NCBI RefSeq assembly: GCF_016904675.1
Contig: NZ_CP070228.1
Coordinates: forward strand, 1,426,001 to 1,490,000
DNA from: Arcanobacterium phocisimile
GTDB lineage: Bacteria; Actinomycetota; Actinomycetes; Actinomycetales; Actinomycetaceae
Direction: 5' to 3'
Length of the DNA: 64,000 bases
Part shown: in pieces, positions 1-9,306 of the stretch
Position numbering within the stretch: position 1 is the first letter of the stretch
Layout: every line of letters begins with the position of its first letter
The notes under the pieces: model-generated
Databases searched by the model: none
What the model was told of the DNA's origin: nothing
What the model saw: the letters and a program-made list of their open reading frames with translations, nothing else
Program-made: the position numbers and the translations under genes

Positions 1-447
1 ATCTACACCATAAGAGACAACGTTGAAGTTCTTCCCAGAAAAGTTAATCTTCATACCATGAGTCAAGTGACCCCCGTGTGCCAATGACAATCCCATAATG
101 GTGTCGCCATGGTTCAACAACGCATGATAAATAGCTGCGTTGGCCTGCGCTCCGGCATGGGGTTGAACGTTGGCGTAAGCCGCGCCGAACAAGGACTTAG
201 CCCGCTTAATTGCAAGATTCTCCGCAACGTCAACAAACTCGCAACCGCCGTAATAGCGACGGCCGGGATAACCTTCAGCATACTTATTCGTTAAAACTGA
301 GCCCTGGGCTTGCAAAACAGCCCGCGGCACAAAATTCTCCGACGCAATCATTTCCAACGTAGCACGCTGGCGTCCCAATTCATCTTCGAGCACCTGAGCA
401 ATCTCAGGATCTAGCTCAGCGAGTGAAAGATCAAAAGAATCTACCAC
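1..447 (-). CDS. glyA: Serine hydroxymethyltransferase, N-terminal part (cut by window edge)
   Basis: Read on the minus strand, this encodes the first 149 residues of a PLP-dependent serine hydroxymethyltransferase, which interconverts serine and glycine and charges tetrahydrofolate with a one-carbon unit. Recognisable family segments are the early LASENFV-type region (here [11 protein letters not shown]), the TNKYAEG segment, and [14 protein letters not shown] near the cut edge. The PLP-binding lysine would lie beyond the window. The start is a GTG at 447 preceded by a strong GGAGGAGG ribosome site. An ATG overlapping the same place is followed at once by a stop in its frame, so GTG is forced. 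The gene diverges from purU, another folate one-carbon gene, which fits a shared role. Confidence 0.93.
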   Translation of the reverse strand, partial: MVDSFDLSLAELDPEIAQVLEDELGRQRATLEMIASENFVPRAVLQAQGSVLTNKYAEGYPGRRYYGGCEFVDVAENLAIKRAKSLFGAAYANVQPHAGAQANAAIYHALLNHGDTIMGLSLAHGGHLTHGMKINFSGKNFNVVSYGVD

Positions 448-564
448 ATCCGCCTCCTCCAGGATTTTTAAAACAATACGACACTATTCTAAGCCCACCC
501 TCCCACACTTTTACGAATCGTCTAACATCTGGGATCCGCATGCCCGACTAGTGGTCAAAACGAT

Positions 565-570
565 TAAAAT
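565..570 (+). promoter_or_regulatory. Putative -10 box for a leaderless purU transcript
   Basis: TAAAAT lies 6 bases before the purU ATG at 577, which would place the transcription start at or next to the start codon. No Shine-Dalgarno sequence is visible there. Leaderless mRNAs are common in actinobacteria. The -35 region is not convincing. Inference only. Confidence 0.4.
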
Positions 571-576
571 GTTCTC

Positions 577-1437
577 ATGGACAAATCCTCACTGACCTCA
601 CAGCCACTTGTTTTTACCCTATCTTGCCCAGACCAACCCGGCATCGTGTACGCCGTCACTGGCCTGTTAACCCAAGTCGGCGCCAATGTCACACAATCCC
701 AGCAATACCGGGACGCAAGCCAAAACCGGTTCTATATTCGACTCCAAGCAGATGTTCCTGGCGGCCGCGCCACTATCGACGCCACCTTCGCCGCATTGGC
801 ATCCCGGTTCGACATGGACTACACCATCGCTGATGCCAGCCCGATGCGGACCATCATCATGTGCTCCAAAGATCCGCACTGCTTGAGTGATTTGCTCGCC
901 AAACAACGAGAAGGCCGGATCCCGATCGACGTCGTCGCCGTCGTCTCCAATCACGAAACATTACGTCCACTCGCCGAATTTTACGGGGTATCGTTCATCC
1001 ACATCCCCGTCACCAAAGACACCAAAGCTGAAGCAGAAGCACATCTACTCAAACTCGTTGACGATTACGACGCCGAACTAGTCGTGTTGGCACGATACAT
1101 GCAAATCTTATCCGACGAGATCTGCCAGACACTGTCTGGCCGAATCATCAACATCCACCACTCATTCTTGCCATCATTTAAGGGCGCACGCCCCTATGCT
1201 CAAGCACACGCACGCGGTGTCAAACTCATCGGCGCCACCGCTCACTACGTGACAGCCGACCTCGATGAAGGACCAATTATCGAACAGGATGTGGTGCGTG
1301 TTTCGCATGCCCACGACGTTCAAGAATTGCAAGCTATGGGAGCCGAAGTCGAACGTCAGGTTCTGTCCCGAGCAGTACGCTGGCATGCCGAACACCGCGT
1401 GCTCCATCAGGGGCTACGCACAGTCGTATTTGGGTAA
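577..1437 (+). CDS. purU: Formyltetrahydrofolate deformylase
   Basis: A 286-residue protein with an N-terminal ACT domain (about residues 10-85, starting FTLSCPDQPGIVYAVTG) and a C-terminal formyltransferase-fold domain. It hydrolyses 10-formyltetrahydrofolate to tetrahydrofolate and formate, releasing formate for purine synthesis and balancing one-carbon pools. The catalytic region is clear: NIHHSFLPSFKGARPY gives the Asn/His pair, and the Asp sits in TADLDEGPIIEQ. Length is typical of the family. The gene is divergent from glyA. The ACT domain suggests amino-acid control of activity, as known for E. coli PurU. Confidence 0.93.
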   Translation: MDKSSLTSQPLVFTLSCPDQPGIVYAVTGLLTQVGANVTQSQQYRDASQNRFYIRLQADVPGGRATIDATFAALASRFDMDYTIADASPMRTIIMCSKDPHCLSDLLAKQREGRIPIDVVAVVSNHETLRPLAEFYGVSFIHIPVTKDTKAEAEAHLLKLVDDYDAELVVLARYMQILSDEICQTLSGRIINIHHSFLPSFKGARPYAQAHARGVKLIGATAHYVTADLDEGPIIEQDVVRVSHAHDVQELQAMGAEVERQVLSRAVRWHAEHRVLHQGLRTVVFG

Positions 1438-1461
1438 GGATATACGCCCACCCTGATGTGC

Positions 1462-2076
1462 TTATTCGCCTAACAAGTGTGGCGGAATAACATCACGCGC
1501 GCTCGCGTCCGATGGAAGTTCTTTAACCACCCGAGCCGGGCTACCCACCGCTATTGTGTTGGCAGGGATATCTTTGGTGACCACTGAACCGGCACCAATA
1601 ATAGAGTTATCTCCGATCCTCACACCTGGCAAAACCATCACTCCGGCACCCAGCCAAACATTGTTTCCGACGACGATAGGGCTACCACCCTCCCAGCCTT
1701 CACTACGCAAGGTTGGTTCGAGCGGATGCCAGGCGGTTAAGAGTTGAACACGCGGCGCAATCTGGCAGTTTTCACCGATCGTGATCGGGGCGACATCGAG
1801 AAAAATACAGTCGTAGTTGACGAAGGTTCGCGCGCCGATGGATGTGTGGATACCGTAATCTACGTGCAACGGCGCTCGCACAATAACACCCTCGCCGACT
1901 TCGCCAAGCCAGCGAGTCAAGACGCGATAGTGGGCATCCCAATCGGCGGACGGTAACGAATTAAATTCGTCCTGGTAGGCCATCGCCCGATCGTGAATCT
2001 CGTGGAATTTTGCACCTTCGGGCTTGTAGAGTTCGCCGTTGAGCATGCGGGCATAGAGTTCTTCGTCGCGAGTCAT
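1462..2076 (-). CDS. Sugar O-acetyltransferase (maltose/galactoside acetyltransferase family)
   Basis: A left-handed beta-helix hexapeptide-repeat acetyltransferase, about 204 residues from the ATG at 2076 (TRDEELYARMLNGELY). A longer in-frame reading from 2106 adds ten poorly conserved residues and is less likely. The N-terminal Mac domain motif (DEELYARMLNGELYKP), the catalytic His region LLTAWHPLEP and the repeat segments VWLGAGVMVLPGVRIGDNSIIGAGSVVTKD are typical of Maa/LacA/NodL proteins. These use acetyl-CoA to acetylate sugar hydroxyls in the cytoplasm. The physiological sugar cannot be told from sequence. It converges with purU, with only 24 bases between them. Confidence 0.88.
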   Translation of the reverse strand: MTRDEELYARMLNGELYKPEGAKFHEIHDRAMAYQDEFNSLPSADWDAHYRVLTRWLGEVGEGVIVRAPLHVDYGIHTSIGARTFVNYDCIFLDVAPITIGENCQIAPRVQLLTAWHPLEPTLRSEGWEGGSPIVVGNNVWLGAGVMVLPGVRIGDNSIIGAGSVVTKDIPANTIAVGSPARVVKELPSDASARDVIPPHLLGE

Positions 2077-2135
2077 GGTTGATAGTCTAACTTGAAAGCA
2101 ATACACAATGAGATTCAGAGGTATTTACTCGCGAG

Positions 2136-2498
2136 CTACTCGTTTAAACTCAACGCTTCGAGATAGAACCACCAGCCAGCTCGGCGTACGAAAACCGAGC
2201 GTTCGTGAAGACTGCCCGGTTCTGCCGTTGTTTCATCAACAAATGAAGCGACAAATTCGACTTGGGCGTCTTTTGCGTCGATAATTTCTAGCCCAGTCCA
2301 GCGGATACCTTCTGTAGAGACATTCAGTGGACGGGTTTTCGGGTGCCACGAGGCAAAGACGAAATCAGAGCGCCCCAGCGCATAAGCACTGTATCGCGCT
2401 CGCATCAGTTCTTCGGGAAATTCAGCTAACCGAGCTCCGTCATGGATCGGTTCGCAACATTCGGCATACGTTTTGCCGGAATCACATGGGCAGTTCAT
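2136..2498 (-). CDS. YchJ-like SEC-C motif protein (UPF0225)
   Basis: A 120-residue protein starting at ATG 2498 behind AGGAGA. It opens with a zinc-binding SEC-C-type motif (CPCDSGKTYAECCEP) and continues with the YchJ conserved region (LMRARYSAYALG, FVFASWHP, ...). The longer in-frame reading to 2564 is charged low-complexity sequence with no better ribosome site. The family has an NTF2-like fold and no settled biochemical role. The gene seems to stand alone. Confidence 0.85.
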   Translation of the reverse strand: MNCPCDSGKTYAECCEPIHDGARLAEFPEELMRARYSAYALGRSDFVFASWHPKTRPLNVSTEGIRWTGLEIIDAKDAQVEFVASFVDETTAEPGSLHERSVFVRRAGWWFYLEALSLNE

Positions 2499-2581
2499 TG
2501 GTTCTCCTCGTTCTTTCGCGCACTTTCGCGTTCTTTCGCGTGTTTCCTCGCGTGTCTCCTCCATGGAGTGTGCACCAAAAC

Positions 2582-2632
2582 GGGGAATAGCGCAAACCTC
2601 AACGATATATGTCGAGGTTTGCGCTATTCCCC
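2582..2632. repeat. Perfect 19-bp inverted repeat in an intergenic region
   Basis: The arms are 2582-2600 and 2614-2632, with a 13-base spacer. They match perfectly for 19 bp (GGGGAATAGCGCAAACCTC and its complement). There is no T-run after either arm, so it is not an obvious rho-independent terminator. It lies upstream of the YchJ-like gene. It could be a regulator site, a mobile palindromic repeat or a structured leader. Confidence 0.8.
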
Positions 2633-2683
2633 CATTCAGTGACTATGAACGCGGGTATAGGTATGAGCGAGCCAGCCGGCGCT

Positions 2684-2763
2684 GACAAAAGTGGCAGTGG
2701 TTGTTAGCTAGAGCAGGTAAAAGCGGCCATACCGGACTGCTATTCCCGACAAAAGTGGCAGTG
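2684..2763. repeat. Direct repeat GACAAAAGTGGCAGTG, two copies 64 bp apart
   Basis: The 16-base sequence occurs at 2684-2699 and again at 2748-2763 in the gene-free stretch 2499-2867. A second, shorter direct repeat (GCACACAAAAGGC-like) follows near 2800-2830, just before the mdh terminator. No coding potential is seen across this stretch. The copies could be binding sites or relics of a small repeat family. Confidence 0.7.
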
Positions 2764-2824
2764 TTGAATGAAGTTGCATTAGGCGGTACCCACAGGGCGA
2801 GCACACAAAAGGCCGGGCACACAA

Positions 2825-2850
2825 AAGGCGGAGGCCACAGCCCCCGCCTT
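2825..2850 (-). terminator. Rho-independent terminator after mdh
   Basis: An 11-bp stem with one mismatch (AAGGCGGaGGC pairing with GCCcCCGCCTT) and a 4-base loop. On the minus strand it is followed by TTTTGTGT. It lies 18 bases past the mdh stop. Confidence 0.8.
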
Positions 2851-2867
2851 CTGCTAAAAACCTAGAC

Positions 2868-3953
<1,086 letters not shown>

Positions 3954-4085
3954 CTAAGGGTACCTTGCCAGCGGGTTACTCTGGGTGGCATTTAGTCCCG
4001 CCTGTGTAAATATTGTTTGCATTTTCCTGCTGTGCCAACGATTTTCACTTTTTTATTACGAGTGTCTTTCTTAAGCGATAGCATG

Positions 4086-4127
4086 GATTTAGTAAACGCT
4101 TCTCGGTTTAGCGTTGTGTACTAAATC
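4086..4127 (+). promoter_or_regulatory. Hairpin in the leader of the membrane-protein gene
   Basis: GATTTAGTA (4086-4094) and AACGC pair with GCGTT and TACTAAATC (4119-4127), leaving a 3-base bulge. The structure abuts the ribosome site (AAGGAG at 4129-4134) of the gene starting at 4140. It could be an operator or could limit ribosome access. No known riboswitch class is recognised. Confidence 0.4.
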
Positions 4128-4139
4128 TAAGGAGTAATC

Positions 4140-4598
4140 ATGGACTCGTGGACGACATTGTTTCTCAATATCGGGCTGATTATTATTGGTTCGGCTCTTG
4201 CCTACGCTATTTGCGCATTTCCTCGCGTGGCCGATCAGCTTGAGACGCGGGAGAGTTCTTGTTTCCCGAGTGACACGATTCCGTTGCCAAAGCTTTCCAC
4301 TACTTTCCTTGAGGTCCTTCAACGCCGTGAACAAAACGTGCGGGCTAAACTGAAAATCGCTTTTGTGATTATTTGCGCGGCACAGTTAGCGTTCCTTGCT
4401 ATTGCAACATCATTTTTACCTGTTTCATCATCAGTTTTAGCGATGACATTTTTTGTCAGCTTGATAGCAGGTGTTCTCATCCAGTCATATCTACGTATCC
4501 GTATAGGTTTTCAGCCTGCTACCGTTCCGGTATCGAATGACGATTCTTTCAGCGTCGAGGAATCCAACTTGCGGCGCGACGTGTTCACCGGAGTTTAA
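4140..4598 (+). CDS. Hypothetical membrane protein
   Basis: A 152-residue protein with one hydrophobic N-terminal segment (about residues 8-25), a polar loop, then two further hydrophobic segments (about 75-95 and 98-118), and a hydrophilic tail. ATG 4140 has an AAGGAG site six bases upstream. No family is recognised. The next gene begins 14 bases after its stop, in another frame. Because that second frame is open back into this gene, the two may be halves of one broken membrane protein (see findings). Confidence 0.6.
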   Translation: MDSWTTLFLNIGLIIIGSALAYAICAFPRVADQLETRESSCFPSDTIPLPKLSTTFLEVLQRREQNVRAKLKIAFVIICAAQLAFLAIATSFLPVSSSVLAMTFFVSLIAGVLIQSYLRIRIGFQPATVPVSNDDSFSVEESNLRRDVFTGV

Positions 4599-4612
4599 CT
4601 GATTACGTTCCC

Positions 4613-5050
4613 TTGCGGGCACTGATCTGCTATATCGGTTTGCCACTCGTTATACAAGTGCTATGGGCGACGACGATGTTTCTTGCGTTGCCTTCGCAGA
4701 CGGTCTGGTTCGCGATCCTACTACTGGCAAATATGCATACTAATTTCGCAATCACTACCGCTAAGCGTTATGCTCGCCGTCCGCTCGTCTCGGCTACTCT
4801 CACCGATGCGCATTGGGAAGATGATGAGCGCGCTACCTTGTTGAACATGTTGATCTTCACGGCTGGCGTTGCTCCGATTCTGGTGCCGATGGCGGCGGTC
4901 AGCATGTATTCGTCAGAGACCCCATTGTTGTTCATTCTTGCTACCTGTGTAACAGTGCTGGCCACGGGAGTGCTGACCTATTGGGGTTCGCGACATTATG
5001 CCCGGCGCCTGTGGGCTCGGGGGCCAGTAGATACTGCGGCGAGCAAGTAA
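4613..5050 (+). CDS. Hypothetical membrane protein, possibly the second half of a frameshifted gene
   Basis: A 145-residue reading from a TTG at 4613, with three to four hydrophobic segments: one at the very N-terminus, one near residue 30, one near 80-95, and one near 105-122. No ribosome site is well placed before the TTG, and the frame is open upstream to a stop at 4538-4540 with no ATG or GTG. That makes an independent start doubtful. A positively charged SRHYARRLWARG segment follows the last helix, suggesting a cytoplasmic C-terminus. Function unknown. Confidence 0.5.
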   Translation: MRALICYIGLPLVIQVLWATTMFLALPSQTVWFAILLLANMHTNFAITTAKRYARRPLVSATLTDAHWEDDERATLLNMLIFTAGVAPILVPMAAVSMYSSETPLLFILATCVTVLATGVLTYWGSRHYARRLWARGPVDTAASK

Positions 5051-5100
5051 TAAATGCGGCGGGCAAGTAAAGACCACTGCGAAAAAGGACAGATACCCAA

Positions 5101-5131
5101 AGAGCGGGCCAGCACAATGCTGGCCCGCTCT
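5101..5131. terminator. Terminator hairpin between convergent units
   Basis: A perfect 14-bp stem (AGAGCGGGCCAGCA at 5101-5114 and its complement at 5118-5131) with a 3-base loop. It lies 10 bases beyond the pgi stop and 50 bases past the + strand gene, so it may serve both directions. Confidence 0.85.
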
Positions 5132-5140
5132 GACGATCGC

Positions 5141-6799
5141 TTACTTCGTGCGGTGTGCGCGGTAGTATTCGATCAATGCTCGGGTGGACTGGTCTTCGTT
5201 TGCTAGCGCAGCCTTGTCGCCGCTGACAGCGTTGGTCAGCGCCTTGGCCATCTGCTTGCCGAGTTCTACGCCCCACTGGTCGAAGGAGTCGATGCCCCAC
5301 ACGATGCCTTGAACGAAGGTGATGTGTTCATAAAGGGCGATAAGCTGGCCGAGAACTGATGGGTTAAGCTCTGGTGCCATGATCGACGCGGTTGGCTTGT
5401 TGCCTTCGAAGACGCGTGCGGACACGATGTCTTCTGGTGTTCCTTCAGCGCGTACTTCGTCAGCGGTCTTGCCGAATGCGAGCGCCTTGGTTTGTCCGAA
5501 GAAGTTTCCGAGGAAGAGCTCGTGCTGATCGGCGTCCCCATCCTTAAATGCGTAGGTTGGGTTTGCGAAGGCAATGAAATCAGCTGGAATGAGCTGGGTT
5601 CCTTGGTGGATCAGCTGGTAGAAGGCGTGCTGACCGTTGGTTCCTGGTTCGCCCCAGAAGACTTCACCGGTCTTGGAGGTGACTGGGGTGCCATCCCAGC
5701 GCACGCGCTTACCGTTGGATTCCATGGTGAGCTGTTGCAAGTAGGCTGGGAAGCGGTGCAAGAACTGTGAGTATGGCAAAACAGCGTGGGTGGCTGCGTC
5801 CATGAAGTTGACGTAGAAGACGTTGAGCATACCCATAAGCACTGGCACGTTGCGGGATGCTGGAGTGTTGCGGAAGTGCTCATCCATCTTGTGGAATCCG
5901 GCGAGGAACTGTTCGAAGTTCTCTGGCCCGATAGCAATGGCTAGGGAGGTACCGACTGCGGAGTCTACCGAGTAGCGGCCACCTACCCAATCCCAGAAAC
6001 CAAATGCGTTGTTCGGATCGATGCCGAATTCAGCAACCTTATCGAGTGCGGTGGAGACGGCAACGAAGTGCTTTGCTACAGCACCGTCGGTTGGTGCCCC
6101 TTGTTCTTCGAGAGTGCGTAGTAACCATGCACGGGCGATGCGAGCATTCGTCAGCGTTTCGAGAGTGGTGAACGTCTTGGATGCCACGATGAACAGGGTG
6201 GTTTCTGGATCCAAACCGGAGAGCTTCTCGCCCGCATCGGTTGGGTCAATATTGGAAATAAACCGGCATTCAATGTTTTCTGCCTTGTATGGCTTGAGTG
6301 CTTCGTATGCCATGACTGGGCCAAGATCAGAGCCGCCGATACCAATGTTGACAACTGTTTCGATTGACTTGCCGGTAATGCCCTTCCATTCGCCCGAGCG
6401 AACCTTGTTTGCGAAAGCGTAGACGCGTTCGAGGACTTCATGTACGTCGACGACGACGTCACGACCATCAACGATAAGTGAGTCTGACTGTGGCCGGCGT
6501 AGCGCACTGTGGAGAACGGAACGGTTTTCGGTGATGTTGATGCGTTCGCCGTCGAACATGGCATCGCGACGCTCATCGAGATTGACTTCCGCGGCTAGCT
6601 CTTCGAGAGCTTTCTTGAGCTCATCGGTGAGTACCGACTTGGACAGGTCGACGAAGAGGTCGCCAGCACTGAAGCTGAATTTTTCGGTGCGCTCGGGATC
6701 TTGGGCAAACCAGGATCGGAAATCAACGTGAAGTGTGTTCTTCAGGTCCGCGAGTTTACCCCACGCGGTGGTTTGGGTTGCGTCTACAGGGGTAGGCAT
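5141..6799 (-). CDS. pgi: Glucose-6-phosphate isomerase
   Basis: A 552-residue protein that interconverts glucose-6-phosphate and fructose-6-phosphate in glycolysis. Family signatures are all present: the sugar-isomerase motif [31 protein letters not shown], the [10 protein letters not shown] region, and [15 protein letters not shown] with the catalytic histidine. Length matches the long E. coli-type PGI. The start ATG at 6799 has a GGAGGAAA site. Nearby pfkA is the next glycolytic step, though it lies on the other strand beyond a lipoprotein gene. Confidence 0.97.
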   Translation of the reverse strand: MPTPVDATQTTAWGKLADLKNTLHVDFRSWFAQDPERTEKFSFSAGDLFVDLSKSVLTDELKKALEELAAEVNLDERRDAMFDGERINITENRSVLHSALRRPQSDSLIVDGRDVVVDVHEVLERVYAFANKVRSGEWKGITGKSIETVVNIGIGGSDLGPVMAYEALKPYKAENIECRFISNIDPTDAGEKLSGLDPETTLFIVASKTFTTLETLTNARIARAWLLRTLEEQGAPTDGAVAKHFVAVSTALDKVAEFGIDPNNAFGFWDWVGGRYSVDSAVGTSLAIAIGPENFEQFLAGFHKMDEHFRNTPASRNVPVLMGMLNVFYVNFMDAATHAVLPYSQFLHRFPAYLQQLTMESNGKRVRWDGTPVTSKTGEVFWGEPGTNGQHAFYQLIHQGTQLIPADFIAFANPTYAFKDGDADQHELFLGNFFGQTKALAFGKTADEVRAEGTPEDIVSARVFEGNKPTASIMAPELNPSVLGQLIALYEHITFVQGIVWGIDSFDQWGVELGKQMAKALTNAVSGDKAALANEDQSTRALIEYYRAHRTK

Positions 6800-6905
6800 G
6801 AGTTTCCTCCAATATGATTGCCATGACGTTCATGATGAGCCGATATCGGTACCGGCTGTAGCAATCTTTTAGTTTAGCTTTTCTATCTGATTTTATACAC
6901 TTCCG

Positions 6906-9161
6906 TCACTGTTGTGACTGGTTTTTCATTTGTATTTCGGGGCCGCCCACTAGATAGGTGTAGGACTGCCCGCGTCCGCCGTCGGTGATCGCACGATATT
7001 CGAGTAAGGTGCCGTCTTCGATTCCACTCAGATCATGATAGACCCGCGGATCGGGGCCGGCGATAGAACCCAGTGGGAACCATTTTCCACTGCCCACTAC
7101 CCGATAGAAGAAGGCGGTATTGGCATAACGGTGATCTTGAGTGTCGGCGGTCAGTTCAAGGAAGGAATCGCCGATTTTCTTGCCTGTTAACGCCGTTGTG
7201 CCGCTACCTCGTTCGAGCTTTTCACCGGCTCGGAAGACTGTGACGCTACGTGCAGGAACATCGACGCTGAGATCAGTGACACCATTGGTCGTGGTTGCTT
7301 GTGGCTTGGAGCTAGCCGAGCCATCTATCACTTTGCCATCTGTCACATTCATGATTGCCGACCAGTTTTGGGTACTAGCCAGTACCGGAATCGTGGCGCG
7401 CGTGTTTTGTTCACCAGAATTGGCGACGACGACGTATTCGATGTTCTCTTCAGGATCGACTCGCGAGAACGCGTAGGTCGTTCCTTCGTTGAACAATTCG
7501 ATCTGGGAACCATTGGACAGACCTGGATATTTTTTACGTAGTCTCGCTAATTCAGCGATCGCTTGATAGAGCACAGTATCGCGAGACATGTGTGCTCCGG
7601 CACCAAATGTACTTCCATCAGCTAAGGCCTGCTGCTGATAGCTTGGCACCTGTGTGGCAAACAGTGGTTGATGCGCGGTGCTACCTGTTAGACCAACTAA
7701 ACCTTGCTCATCACCGTAATAAATAACAGGTTGCCCACGCATGGTAAACATCAGCGCGTGCGCAAAAATCGATCCGGAAACTTTATCGCCCGATAGTTCG
7801 CTTACGATACGAGCCATGTCTGGATTTCCTAAATACGTCGGCAAATCGAGAACAGTTGTTTTATCTGACGCATAACGTGGATCTTGATAGAACAAATCCG
7901 CTAAGCCTTGAGCTGACCCGCCGTTGACGTAGTCAATAACAGCTTTGTGGAATCCGGAATCGAGCACAGCATCCATATCAGTGGTGTGTACGTAACTTGA
8001 CAAGATACCAACATCTGGGTCAGTTACTTCCCCAAACATAAAGAAGTCATCGCCTGCTTTACGTTTGATGGCCTGAGTCCAGTGCGTCCAGAACTCTTGA
8101 TTGACTCGAGTCACGTCCGATATCCCGAAACCATCGATCCCGGTTTCTAGAAGGTTCTGGTAAATCTCTTCCATACCGCGAACCACTTCCGGATTTTCCG
8201 TCATGAGATCGTCGAGGCCACCAATATCGCCGAGCGTCAACGATGGCCCAACCAGGGTTGAATCGCCACGATTGTGGTAGAGCGACGTATCGTTGAGCCA
8301 CGCCGGGACCTTCTTGAGGTTCCCAGCCTGTGGCGTATACGGAAACGACGACGGGTCAATCTCCGGGAACTCTTCTTTGCCAGCAACTTTCCCCAGATTC
8401 ACACGGTTACCGTCTAAGTCGCGATACGGTTTGTCCGCCAATGGAACAAACGGAGTGTCTTTTTCGGCATAGGAAATAACATCTGCTGTATTGTTCGCAA
8501 CGACGTCAATATAGACTTTCATACCGCGTTCATGGGCTTGGTCAACGAGCTCTTGAAAATCGTCCTTCGTGCCCAAATGTGGATCAATGTCAGTGAAATC
8601 AGTAATCCAGCGGCCAAGATAAGCTCCAGATTCGCTACCCGATTCCCCTTGAACCGGCTTGTTTTTCAACGGTGAACTAATCCATAGCGCTGTGGTCCCT
8701 AAACCTTTGATGTAATCGAGTTGCTCGATCAACCCGGGAATATCGCCACCGAGATAAAAATTCTCGTTCGTCGGATCAAACCCCGATTCTTGTGCAGTCG
8801 CGCCGTATCCACCGGTATCGTTTTTCTCGTCTCCATTAGCGAACCGATCCGTGAGCACATAATAAAATTGTTCGTTTCCATCTTCAGAACGATAAATGCC
8901 ATCACGCGATGCATCCGATCCACGAACTGCTGCGTCTACCCCCAAATCGGCGGGCAACACGGCACTACCGTCGACTTTTAGATCTGCTCGACCTGGTAGC
9001 TTGAGCGGATAGTGGGATCCGTTGATCATAATGGTGTGCGAGCCAGGATCAAAATGTGCATAACCTGCCGGCTGACCATTCGAACAGCCCACTAAGCCAC
9101 CCAAAATCAGCAAAATACTAACGCTACTGGCAACCGTCATATGGCGACGACGTCGAAACAC
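6906..9161 (-). CDS. GH13 alpha-amylase-like lipoprotein with a degenerate active site
   Basis: About 751 residues. The N-terminus has an RRRR charged region, a hydrophobic stretch and a lipobox (LVGC), so it should be exported and lipid-anchored. GTG 9161 follows GGAGG; a GTG at 9173 is possible. A GH13 TIM barrel is clear (YVLTDRFANGD, LGTTALWISSP, PVIYYGDEQG) with a C-terminal beta region. The catalytic motifs are altered. Region I reads DVVANN where DVVxNH is usual. Region II reads GFGISDV where GFRIDTV is usual, losing the Arg and the nucleophile Asp. Region IV reads GNPD where NHD is usual. Only the acid/base Glu in FMFGEV stays. It may bind glucans without cutting them. That function is inference. 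Confidence 0.85.
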   Translation of the reverse strand: MFRRRRHMTVASSVSILLILGGLVGCSNGQPAGYAHFDPGSHTIMINGSHYPLKLPGRADLKVDGSAVLPADLGVDAAVRGSDASRDGIYRSEDGNEQFYYVLTDRFANGDEKNDTGGYGATAQESGFDPTNENFYLGGDIPGLIEQLDYIKGLGTTALWISSPLKNKPVQGESGSESGAYLGRWITDFTDIDPHLGTKDDFQELVDQAHERGMKVYIDVVANNTADVISYAEKDTPFVPLADKPYRDLDGNRVNLGKVAGKEEFPEIDPSSFPYTPQAGNLKKVPAWLNDTSLYHNRGDSTLVGPSLTLGDIGGLDDLMTENPEVVRGMEEIYQNLLETGIDGFGISDVTRVNQEFWTHWTQAIKRKAGDDFFMFGEVTDPDVGILSSYVHTTDMDAVLDSGFHKAVIDYVNGGSAQGLADLFYQDPRYASDKTTVLDLPTYLGNPDMARIVSELSGDKVSGSIFAHALMFTMRGQPVIYYGDEQGLVGLTGSTAHQPLFATQVPSYQQQALADGSTFGAGAHMSRDTVLYQAIAELARLRKKYPGLSNGSQIELFNEGTTYAFSRVDPEENIEYVVVANSGEQNTRATIPVLASTQNWSAIMNVTDGKVIDGSASSKPQATTTNGVTDLSVDVPARSVTVFRAGEKLERGSGTTALTGKKIGDSFLELTADTQDHRYANTAFFYRVVGSGKWFPLGSIAGPDPRVYHDLSGIEDGTLLEYRAITDGGRGQSYTYLVGGPEIQMKNQSQQ

Positions 9162-9306
9162 CTGAACCTCCACCCCTCTGTTCTCTTATTCTACTTGCAG
9201 GCACCGACGAAAAACTGGGTACGAGAAAAATTCCTCAAGATTCTTGCCCCAAGTGTGGCAAAATGAGAGAAGCAGAACATACGTATCCTGCGCTAAGGAG
9301 AAAAAC

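Noticed and set aside
109-294. Open frame on the + strand at the left end
   Set aside because: It lies opposite the glyA coding sequence, which has clear family motifs; the + strand product is unrelated to anything.
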